From assembly GCF_900129505.1 (NCBI RefSeq), contig NZ_LT670818.1, positions 5,055,001 through 5,119,000 on the forward strand: 64,000 nt of DNA, read 5' to 3'. Numbering within the stretch: the first letter of the stretch is position 1; every line of letters begins with the position of its first letter. The stretch comes from Bradyrhizobium erythrophlei. GTDB taxonomy: Bacteria > Pseudomonadota > Alphaproteobacteria > Rhizobiales > Xanthobacteraceae. A program made the position numbers and the translations under genes. Below, piece by piece: positions 8,852 through 16,459 of this stretch. The notes beneath the pieces are model-generated. The model worked only from the letters and a program-made list of their open reading frames with translations, searched no databases and was not told the origin of the DNA.

Positions 8852-9620
8852 ATGTCAGCAAGCTATGGTCAGTTCTGCCCGATCGCGAAGGCATCAGAGA
8901 TTTTCGCCACCCGCTGGACTCCGCTCATCGTGCGCGAACTGATGGCTGGCGTGCACTCCTTCAACGACATCCATCGCGGCGTGCCGCTGATCTCGCGCGC
9001 CGTCCTGGTCGCGCGGCTGCGTGAGCTCGAGGACTATGGTGTCATTGAACGCCGGCCGCGCGCCGACGGCGCCGGTCATGAGTACTGGCTCACGCCTGCC
9101 GGCGAGGGCTTGCGCGCGGTAGTGGACGCGCTCGGCCAGTGGGGAATGACCTACACCCACGACCGGATCAAACGTACCGATCTTGATCCCGCCCTCCTGA
9201 TATGGGGATTGCGCAGGCGTGTCGATCTGAGTGCGCTGCCGGATCGCCACGTCGTCCTGCGCTTCGAATTTTCAGGCGTGCCGGCGAGCCGCACGAAATT
9301 CCGAATCATGTGGCTGATCCTCGGCCGATCCGGCGTCGATGTCTGCATGAAGGACCCGGGGTTTGCCGTCGATCTTACACTTCGCGGCAATATCCGTGAT
9401 TACGTCGAAGTCTATCTTGGCCATACCAAATGGCGCGACGCGGCCGGCACTGCAGCTCGATGGCGATCTGCAGATTGCAAGAGCGTTCCCTGTGTGGCTG
9501 CGATTTGAAACGGTAAGCGGCCGGAATGCTCCAGCCCCGCATTTGGCTGCTCGGCCTGTTCCCGTTCAGACCGATCATTCCGATCGGCTGCTGCCCCGCC
9601 CCCGCGGAATGCGGGCTTGA
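8852..9620 (+). pseudogene. HxlR-family regulator, frameshifted copy
   Basis: ATG 8852 opens MSASYGQFCPIAKASEIFAT, an HxlR winged helix (Cys9 and TRWTPLIVREL typical). The reading matches the intact paralogue at 40593-41411 until about 9455, where the copy lacks 5 nt relative to the paralogue; the direct frame then ends at 9508 after an unrelated tail, while the paralogous tail (DGDLQIARAFPVWLRFET) continues in another frame to 9620. The DNA-binding domain is intact, so a shortened 218-residue product could still be made. Divergent from the hydrolase copy. Confidence 0.75.
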
Positions 9621-9813
9621 TCGCCCGGCGACCCGCGCGACGGATCGCAGGCGCGCACGGTGCGTAGTCACGATAGGTCATCCGACCGGGGGCTGCCGGC
9701 GCTCTCCCCGAACATCCACGGCCCGTCTGTTGAACAGATTTCGCGCAACAAGACTCGCACGCAACAGCCCAATCGGGAATCCCCAAACGGATTCAAACGT
9801 CAGACTTTATCCA

Positions 9814-11043
9814 CTAGATCATTGCCATCTTAGACGGTTGCCCGCAGCGGAGCCGGCCGTACAGTTCGAGGCCACGGGCTGGCACCAGCAATCCGTGCAA
9901 GGTTGCGACGCGAAGATCGCGCCAAACGCGTCCCAGAGGATTGGCAGCCCCTGCAGCCGATCCGCCATAGGCTGAAGTGATTGTGTCCGCCGCTTCCGTA
10001 AGTAGCCGGGTAGCGAATCCAACGTCGCGCCTGACGCGGGCGCGGTCGAGCATCGGCATATATTCACTCGCAGCCTCTGCGTTTCGATCGAGGTCTTCGG
10101 CCGCGCGCTGCACAACGAGATTCGCCGCATCGATCTTCGCGGTGATCTCTCCCACCTGCAGATGCGTAACGGCGGATTCAGCCATCATTTCATTCAGGCC
10201 GTAAATCATGCGGCCGGGCAATCGGTCGAGGAAGAGTTCAAGGGCAGTCTGCGCAGCACCCAGAAGCGGAAACAGCTGCGAAATTGTCAATAGTGGATCG
10301 GCGGCGGTGCGATAGAGCGGCGCATTGGCTAGTGCAGCTTGGGTATCTCCGACTAACAATCCTGACGCAGAGGTTACTCGCTCCTCCGGTATGAACACAT
10401 CCCGGACCGAGACGCCGGAACTACCGGTTCCTCTGAGCCCCATCGCGTCCCAATCGTTCAGAATTGTGATGTCTTCGATGGGAACGAGAGCGAAGCCGTG
10501 ATCCGTAACATTCCCGGCCTCGTCCACCAGGGGTATAGCGAGCAAATCCCAATTGGCATGATAAACGCCAGAATTGAACGCCCATTGGCCGTTCTCGATG
10601 ACGTAGCCGCCTGATGCTTTAATCACCTTGGCCTTGACAAGGGCCGCGCCGACGCATCCCCGGAAGCCCTGAGGCGTAGCGGACAATTGGTCTGTAACGT
10701 GTTTTGGGTAGAGCGCATAGAGTCCCCATGCAGCATTGTTCATCAAGGCAGCAACCCAGCCAACTGACAAATCGCCGCGCCCGAGTTCGGCAAGCGCGGC
10801 CTTCCGTGTGTTCACATTGACTTCAAGACCGCCGTAGCTACGCGGCGTTGAGAGCTTTAACAGCCCGGCGGCTTCGACGCGCTCGAAAAGGCTGGCAGGA
10901 ATTCTGCCAAGAGTGTGGATTTCCTCTGAGCGGGCGCGAAGCTCCGGAACAAGATCCCGGGCACGCGTTACGATCGTTTCATTCACGCCCGAATCAAAGC
11001 CCCGCGGCGAGTGTCGGTTTGCTATCTGATGCGTCGTGGTCAT
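9814..11043 (-). CDS. Acyl-CoA dehydrogenase-like flavoprotein (group D monooxygenase type)
   Basis: 409 residues. N-terminal helical domain (RARDLVPELRARSEEIHTLGRIP), then SYGGLEV and GRGDLSVGWVAALMNNAAWG, a central beta domain with NGQWAFNSGVYHANW and MGLRGTGSSGVSV, and a C-terminal helical bundle with DTITSAYGGSAAG and PLGRVWRDLRVATLHG. This layout is that of the two-component flavin monooxygenases related to HsaA/DszC rather than of true acyl-CoA dehydrogenases. Such enzymes use reduced flavin from a separate reductase; a flavin reductase family gene lies at 23087, but no direct link is shown. Substrate unknown. Confidence 0.8.
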   Translation of the reverse strand: MTTTHQIANRHSPRGFDSGVNETIVTRARDLVPELRARSEEIHTLGRIPASLFERVEAAGLLKLSTPRSYGGLEVNVNTRKAALAELGRGDLSVGWVAALMNNAAWGLYALYPKHVTDQLSATPQGFRGCVGAALVKAKVIKASGGYVIENGQWAFNSGVYHANWDLLAIPLVDEAGNVTDHGFALVPIEDITILNDWDAMGLRGTGSSGVSVRDVFIPEERVTSASGLLVGDTQAALANAPLYRTAADPLLTISQLFPLLGAAQTALELFLDRLPGRMIYGLNEMMAESAVTHLQVGEITAKIDAANLVVQRAAEDLDRNAEAASEYMPMLDRARVRRDVGFATRLLTEAADTITSAYGGSAAGAANPLGRVWRDLRVATLHGLLVPARGLELYGRLRCGQPSKMAMI

Positions 11044-11935
11044 CTCAATCTCCCAATTGATTGCCGGAGCGAGAATGGCCAGGCCGTGCTACCGCGAGAT
11101 TTCAGCCTTGGAAATTAGCGTTACGATCGCAACCGACGCCGCGATTTCGTTCATTTATCAAAAATGGGAGAGTAGCGCGTTGCCGACTCGACCGGAAGAC
11201 CGACCTCCGTAATCAGTGGATGGACGACCAGACGACCCCGAACTCTGGATCTTATCATCGTATCGAGAGGCCGAACGATCCGATTCAAAATGGCGCCGCG
11301 TTTGCTCCGCGAGTATGTGGTCATCCGTGTGTATCGGCTTCGCGTTTCGGCGCTGATTGACACAACAAGCCATTGAAATCTTTGCGATCGAAGAGGTCAC
11401 TGCGTGGTGCCGATTCAGAGCGGCAACGCCCGCTCTCGATTACAATACTGTGCCCTCGGTATCAGCAGCGTGCCTTCTTGGCAGAATAGAATAAGGCACC
11501 TACACCACGGTAGTCATCAATACCGAGGTATCTATGAGTATCGACCGCGGCGAAGCGCACCAGCCCCTATTCCAAAGCCACGCGGGGCAACATCGACGTC
11601 GTGATCAACATCGTCTGAGCCGGAGGCCAGGACCGCGAAGCTGGGTCGAACGGAGCTATCACAAGCTCATCTATTTCAACGAAGTCGACAAGGGCGGCCA
11701 CTTCGCGGCGTGGGATGAGCCGGAACTCTTCAGCACCGAGGTCCGGGCGGCCTTCACTTCAGATCTCTGCGCTGAGGGCTCATCGCTTTAGCGGTCGCAG
11801 TTCGGGCTGACGAGCCAAGCCTGAAATCTGGAGAAGAGGTGGGCTTTCGACGCAGAGAAAGCCCGCACTCTCCCAACTCAATGCTCGGGGCTAAGCGGCC
11901 GCGCCCAAGCGGAAAATTCTCCAGGAGAACTAACG
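11044..11935. other. Intergenic region, 892 bp, mostly empty
   Basis: Contains the epoxide hydrolase remnant at about 11625-11791. Elsewhere no gene, RNA or strong hairpin is evident. The upstream part (11044-11400) presumably carries the promoter of the flavoprotein gene at 11043. Confidence 0.5.
11625..11791 (+). pseudogene. C-terminal remnant of an epoxide hydrolase
   Basis: The frame ending at 11791 reads PRSWVERSYHKLIYFNEV, then DKGGHFAAWDEPELF and EVRAAF, a close match to the C-terminal end of EphN-type epoxide hydrolases, including the catalytic His in GGHFAAW. About 50 residues remain; the frame upstream (from 11534) shows no further homology. It is therefore a gene fragment. It precedes the DUF6130 and Tat epoxide-hydrolase-like genes on the same strand. 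Confidence 0.6.
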
Positions 11936-12394
11936 GTGAAAGCAGCTCTCATGACCTTGATAGCAGCGACCGCTGCTCTCTACGCGTCCACCACCATGGC
12001 TCAAACCGCGGGCGAGGTGCTCGGGCCGGCCGGCGTCGTACCGCTCACGACCCCGCAGCCCCCGGCGAAGATCATTGTCGATGCGCCCTTGGCCGAACCA
12101 CTCTCCCACGGCATGGTCTTTATCCAGTATCGTGCCGAGAATCTCCGGATCGTACCGGTGTTCGGCCCAAATGCCCTCGGTGTGTCGCCCCGCATCGGGC
12201 ACATCCATGTCATCGTGGATGATGCGCCGTGGCACTGGGCTGATACCAGCGGCGAGCCCCTCATCCTCGTCGGTCTTCCCGCGGGACCGCACAAGGTCCA
12301 GATCATCCTGGCAAACGCGAACCATCAGCCCCTTGACAAAGCCGTCGTCGAATTCGTGGTCCCGGCGGGGGATGCCACGAGCGGCCACCACTGA
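11936..12394 (+). CDS. DUF6130 family secreted protein
   Basis: 152 residues from the codon at 11936 (GTG), preceded by CAGGAG. Signal peptide about 1-22 (ends TTMAQ). The conserved core GHIHVIVDDAPWHWADTSGE followed by LPAGPHKVQIILA is characteristic of this family of small periplasmic beta-sandwich proteins. Function not established. It lies 58 bp upstream of the Tat-exported hydrolase, and a fused remnant of the same two-gene junction occurs on the minus strand at 45.6-45.8 kb, so the pair probably formed one transcription unit. Confidence 0.75.
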   Translation: MKAALMTLIAATAALYASTTMAQTAGEVLGPAGVVPLTTPQPPAKIIVDAPLAEPLSHGMVFIQYRAENLRIVPVFGPNALGVSPRIGHIHVIVDDAPWHWADTSGEPLILVGLPAGPHKVQIILANANHQPLDKAVVEFVVPAGDATSGHH

Positions 12395-12452
12395 CCGTTC
12401 TTCATCCCCACTTGATGAATCGAGCTCCTCTAACCGAATTGGAGAAAAATCA

Positions 12453-13499
12453 ATGTTCGAAGAAATTAATCCTCATCGCCGCCGCTTCTTCGGTACGGTG
12501 ACCACGGCCTTTGCTGCCGCGCAACTCGGCTTGATCGGATTTGCGAACGCGCAATCCGGCACCGCAAAACCGCTGCCTGCGATCAAGCTAGGGACGAATA
12601 CGTCGTTCGGCACACTGAAGCAGATCGATGCCGGCGTTCTCAATATCGGCTATGCTGAAGCTGGCGCTCCCGATGGTTCGCCGGTCATTCTTCTGCACGG
12701 CTGGCCTTATGACATTCACAGCTATGTCGATGTCGCGCCTTTGCTGGCATCTGCGGGTTTTAGGGTGATCGTTCCCTATCTCCGCGGCTATGGCACGACG
12801 CGGTTCCTTTCCGGCGATACGTTTCGAAACGGCCAGCAATCGGTCATGGCGCTCGACATCATCGCCTTGATGGACGCACTCAAGATCCAGAAGGCAGTCC
12901 TCGCTGGTTTTGACTGGGGCGCGCGCACGGCTGACATCTTGGCCGCCCTCTGGCCCGAGCGGTGCAAGGCTCTCGTTTCCGTCAGCGGCTATTTGATCGG
13001 CAGCGTCAAGGTCAACCAGCAGCCGCTGCCGCCGCAGGCCGAATTGGCATGGTGGTACCAGTTCTATTTCTCCACGGAGCGCGGCCGGCTCGGCTACGAC
13101 AAGAACCGCCGCGATTTCACAAAGCTCATTTGGCAGACGGCGTCACCGAAATGGCATTTCGACGATGCAACGTTCGAGCGCTCCGCCGAGGCCTTCAACA
13201 ACTCGGATCACGTCGCGATCGTGATCCACAACTATCGCTGGCGGATCGGCCTGGCGGCCGGCGATCAGCGATACGATGATCTGGAAGCGCAACTGAGCGC
13301 GGCTCCGGTCATCACCGTGCCCACGATCACCCTTGAAGGCGATGCCAACGGTGCGGCGCATCCGGTGCCTGCGTCTTATCGCAACAAATTCTCCGGCAAG
13401 TACGAGCACCGGCTGATCGAAGGCGGCATTGGTCACAATCTGCCTCAGGAAGCCCCGCAGGCCTTCGCTCAAGCCGTCGTCGACGTCGGCAACGCATGA
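12453..13499 (+). CDS. Tat-exported epoxide-hydrolase-like alpha/beta hydrolase
   Basis: 348 residues from ATG 12453, preceded by TTGGAG. A twin-arginine leader (NPHRRRFFGTVTTAFAAAQ, cleavage near residue 34 after ANA) is followed by the fold: HGWP at 82-85 (the HGxP motif of epoxide hydrolases), nucleophile elbow AGFDWGART with Asp154, and the final His in GGIGHNLPQEAP. The Asp nucleophile points to epoxide hydrolase or haloalkane dehalogenase chemistry in the periplasm. A longer reading from 12075 in the same frame overlaps the DUF6130 gene and is rejected. Confidence 0.8.
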   Translation: MFEEINPHRRRFFGTVTTAFAAAQLGLIGFANAQSGTAKPLPAIKLGTNTSFGTLKQIDAGVLNIGYAEAGAPDGSPVILLHGWPYDIHSYVDVAPLLASAGFRVIVPYLRGYGTTRFLSGDTFRNGQQSVMALDIIALMDALKIQKAVLAGFDWGARTADILAALWPERCKALVSVSGYLIGSVKVNQQPLPPQAELAWWYQFYFSTERGRLGYDKNRRDFTKLIWQTASPKWHFDDATFERSAEAFNNSDHVAIVIHNYRWRIGLAAGDQRYDDLEAQLSAAPVITVPTITLEGDANGAAHPVPASYRNKFSGKYEHRLIEGGIGHNLPQEAPQAFAQAVVDVGNA

Positions 13500-13686
13500 C
13501 CAAACGCGCCCTACAAGGCGCTTAACTACGCGGGCAATCGGCTACTGGCCCACGTGTCTAAGGCGATGCCAGGAAGTGCATCCCCTGCGGACGGAAACAG
13601 GAGCAGCTGGTGCCCCAGAACGGCCGTCGCCAGGCACCTGGCTGTTTTGTTGGCATGAACGGCTAGATCACCGCCCTATTGATCGA

Positions 13687-14526
13687 ATGGCATCGGAGAA
13701 ACCGCAGATGAACCATGGTGGCGTACCGTCGAGCGGCGAAACGAGTGGGTCCGGTAGAAGCGGAATCGAGGTGTTTAGCCCATCGGGCCAAAGGGTTAGT
13801 ACCGAGCGAAGCCAGCCGACATGCCTTGTTGTCGAAGACGACCACACCATGCGGCACCTGGTGATGAACTACCTTGGGGAACACCACATCCGGGCGATCT
13901 CGGCCTCCGGACGAGATCAAGTAGCTGGCTTGCTTGTCCGCGAAGAGCCGAATCTAGTGATCCTCGATCTGCGGCTCGGCCAGGAGGATGGGCTCGATCT
14001 GCTCCGCGAGATCAGGTCACACTCAGATGTTCCCGTGATCATCACCACGGGTCATCGTCGCGACGAGATCGACCGGGTTGTCGGGCTGGAATTAGGCGCC
14101 GACGACTACATGACGAAGCCTTTCGGTCTGAGAGAACTTCTAGCGCGCATCCGGGCGGTGCTGCGTCGGCGGGAAGCTGGCCAGGCAGCCGTCCAGCGCG
14201 ACCAGGAAAGAGGGCGCTGCCGATTTGGCGGCTGGCAGCTTGACCGGCGCATCCGGCGCCTCACTGATTCCAGCGGAATCCCGGTTGCACTGACCAAGGG
14301 CGAATACGCGCTTCTGCTTGCGTTTCTCGATGCTCCGCAGCGACCGCTTTCCCGCGAGCACCTTCTGCAGGCGACCCGGATCCATGAAGATGTCTTCGAT
14401 CGTAGTATCGACGTGCAGGTACTACGGCTGCGGCGCAAGCTGGAGACCGATCCGAACGCGCCGCGCGTCATCTTGACCGAACGCGGCGTCGGCTACGTGT
14501 TTGCGCTGCCCGTCGAAGCACTCTGA
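13687..14526 (+). CDS. OmpR-family response regulator
   Basis: About 279 residues from ATG 13687 (ATG 13708, with GGAGAA upstream, is an alternative). After a poorly conserved leader of about 45 residues comes a receiver domain: acidic pair VVEDDH, phospho-acceptor Asp in LVILDLRLGQEDG, conserved Thr in IITTGH, and Lys in DDYMTKPFGLRE. A C-terminal winged helix (LTKGEYALLLAFLDAP to VILTERGVGYVFALP) follows. It is the probable partner of the VirA-like kinase downstream. The leader before the receiver is unusually long. Confidence 0.9.
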   Translation: MASEKPQMNHGGVPSSGETSGSGRSGIEVFSPSGQRVSTERSQPTCLVVEDDHTMRHLVMNYLGEHHIRAISASGRDQVAGLLVREEPNLVILDLRLGQEDGLDLLREIRSHSDVPVIITTGHRRDEIDRVVGLELGADDYMTKPFGLRELLARIRAVLRRREAGQAAVQRDQERGRCRFGGWQLDRRIRRLTDSSGIPVALTKGEYALLLAFLDAPQRPLSREHLLQATRIHEDVFDRSIDVQVLRLRRKLETDPNAPRVILTERGVGYVFALPVEAL

Positions 14527-14714
14527 TGATGGCCTGTCGAACACACCGGCAAGTGAATGCCGGCCGGGTTCCGCGATGCGCGCCATTGTCCATGTCCGGA
14601 ACCAAAGAAGCGGCGCGCCGCGTTACAACTGTAGCCTTAATCTCCAACGCTCGAATTTGGCGGCAACATACGCAAGGCAGGGTCTTCCGAGCTAATAGCT
14701 TTCGGGAGAGGTCA

Positions 14715-15425
14715 ATGCAGTTCGACAAGCAATTCCATGGCGGCCGATCGCCGGTCGTCCTTACCGGGCATGAGGCGAGCAGATATTCGACGGAGATCAG
14801 CGCGCTCCCGGTGTCGTCCGAGGATGATGCCACGCGGCGCTCAACCGTCGCGGCAGCGGCGCGGTTCATTGTGAAGGCTGCCGCGGGATTTGCCGCGTGC
14901 GCTGAAGTCGCAGTTCCGGACTTCCTGCCCACGGTCGTGTCCTGGACATTTGCGCAGGCTCTCGCGGGCTGCGCTGCCTATGGCGAAGCGATGTATCCAG
15001 GCTTTGTGAGCGTGGGTGAATCCGTAGATCAGCGCGATCCGGCGCGCGGCACGCCATCCGAGCACGGAAATCCGAATCAGCTTCAGAGCCGGACATCCGG
15101 TCTGAGTGAAATATCCCCGATTGCAAACGACGGGATCAGAGGACGCGCGCCGTTTTTGGTATCGCGTCAGACTCGGTCCAGCGCAGCTGCTCTTGTGAAG
15201 ACCGAACACATCGAGCGATCGGAGAGGACGCACGCCGCTGTTGCGGGGTGGAGCACGTCTATCGCGTCGTTTCTTGCGAGCCTTCGATCGAGAATCCGCT
15301 GCGGGCGAGACAGCCGCCTGACGATTGCCAAGCTGCGGTCTTTGGACGATCGAAGGCTAAGAGATATCGGAATTTCCCGCTCCGACATCGAACACCTTGA
15401 GGGCCGTGGAGATCGTTGCGAATGA
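14715..15425 (+). CDS. DUF1127 domain-containing protein
   Basis: 236 residues from ATG 14715, chosen because GGGAGAGG lies just upstream; a start at 14526 overlapping the regulator stop (TGATG) would add 63 unrecognised residues. The last 45 residues (SRLTIAKLRSLDDRRLRDIG, then ISRSDIEH) form a DUF1127/YjiS-like motif, normally seen in very small proteins; the N-terminal 190 residues are not recognised. Its stop overlaps the next start (ATGA), indicating translational coupling to the peroxidase gene. Confidence 0.7.
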   Translation: MQFDKQFHGGRSPVVLTGHEASRYSTEISALPVSSEDDATRRSTVAAAARFIVKAAAGFAACAEVAVPDFLPTVVSWTFAQALAGCAAYGEAMYPGFVSVGESVDQRDPARGTPSEHGNPNQLQSRTSGLSEISPIANDGIRGRAPFLVSRQTRSSAAALVKTEHIERSERTHAAVAGWSTSIASFLASLRSRIRCGRDSRLTIAKLRSLDDRRLRDIGISRSDIEHLEGRGDRCE

Positions 15426-16459
15426 CACAATTGCGGTCGCCGGTCTCGTGTCGGCGTCACCATTTGGAAATTACGTCTGCGCGCGGGCTGGTGGTGCCGG
15501 CCGTTTCGCGCGCGGGCCGGCGGTCGCTGTGGATCTGCCTGACGCTACTACTGCTGGCGATTGGAGCGGCTGCGCAAGCTCCCGATTCCGAGCCCTCGGG
15601 CGCGAAGCCGTTGGCCGATCAGGAACCGATAACACCGATTCCGCCGCCGCCCGTGGCCGAGCCGCGGAAGCTGGCACTTGGAGAGCGTCTGTTCGGTGAC
15701 CATCGCCTGTCCGCCGATGGAAAGCTCGCGTGCTCGTCCTGTCATGACTTGCGAAGCAATGGTGCCGGCGGCGGCCAAACCGTGGCCCATGACGGGTCGA
15801 AACCTCCTTTCGACACTCTGACTGTCTTCAATGCTGCACTCAATTTTCGAATGAATTGGGAGGGCAACTTTCGGGACCTCGGGGCACATGTCGAGTCGTC
15901 ATTGGAAAATCCGGTGAACATGAGGACGAGCGTTGATGAAGTCCTTCGCAAGCTCAACGCCGATCCGCAGATGGTGCAACAGTTTCGCGCGGCCTACGGG
16001 CGTACGCCGGATCGCGCCAGCTTCCTGGACGCCCTGACGACCTTTGAGAGATCGTTGCTTACGCCGGGAAGCCGATTTGACCGCTGGCTCGGTGGCGAGG
16101 CGTCGGCGCTTTCGCCTGGCGAATTGGCGGGCTATCAATTGTTCAAATCGCTCGGCTGCAGCTCTTGCCATCAGGGCGTGAATGTCGGCGGCAATCTCTT
16201 CGAGCGGCAGGGGGTCTTCCGCCCACTCGTGCCGGGGAAACCCGAGATTGTGCGAGTACCGAGCCTGCGCAACGTCGCGACAACGCCGCCTTATTTTCAT
16301 GACGGCAGCGCACCGACCCTCGAGGAGGCCGTGCGCAAGATGGCGGCAGCGCAGCTTGATCGGACGCTGACGGATCAACAAGTCGATTCCCTCGTTGCGT
16401 ACTTGAAGACACTGACCGGGACCTATCGCGGCCGAGCCGTCGTCGGGGCGTCTCAATGA
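15422..16459 (+). CDS. Di-haem cytochrome c peroxidase / MauG-type protein
   Basis: 345 residues from ATG 15422 (overlaps the previous stop as ATGA; TTG 15416 also possible). An N-terminal membrane anchor or signal (RRSLWICLTLLLLAIGAAAQ, about 33-52) is followed by two CxxCH haem sites: CSSCH at 104-108 and a second CSSCH near 245. FNAALNFRMNWEGNFRDLGAH and SLRNVATTPPYFHDG match the family. Such proteins reduce hydrogen peroxide or oxidise protein partners in the periplasm. It sits between regulator and sensor kinase genes and overlaps the kinase start by 4 bp. Confidence 0.85.
   Translation: MTQLRSPVSCRRHHLEITSARGLVVPAVSRAGRRSLWICLTLLLLAIGAAAQAPDSEPSGAKPLADQEPITPIPPPPVAEPRKLALGERLFGDHRLSADGKLACSSCHDLRSNGAGGGQTVAHDGSKPPFDTLTVFNAALNFRMNWEGNFRDLGAHVESSLENPVNMRTSVDEVLRKLNADPQMVQQFRAAYGRTPDRASFLDALTTFERSLLTPGSRFDRWLGGEASALSPGELAGYQLFKSLGCSSCHQGVNVGGNLFERQGVFRPLVPGKPEIVRVPSLRNVATTPPYFHDGSAPTLEEAVRKMAAAQLDRTLTDQQVDSLVAYLKTLTGTYRGRAVVGASQ

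Larger units (their letters stand above)
7895..9660. repeat. Long inverted repeat, left copy (decayed)
   Basis: This segment (hydrolase on minus, HxlR regulator on plus) is homologous in opposite orientation to 40600-42395. Similarity runs from CTCACGACGAGCAGA near 7910 (complement near 42385) through both genes to about 9660 (about 40600). The left copy has frameshifts in both genes; the right copy reads through cleanly. Boundaries are estimated by eye. Confidence 0.85.
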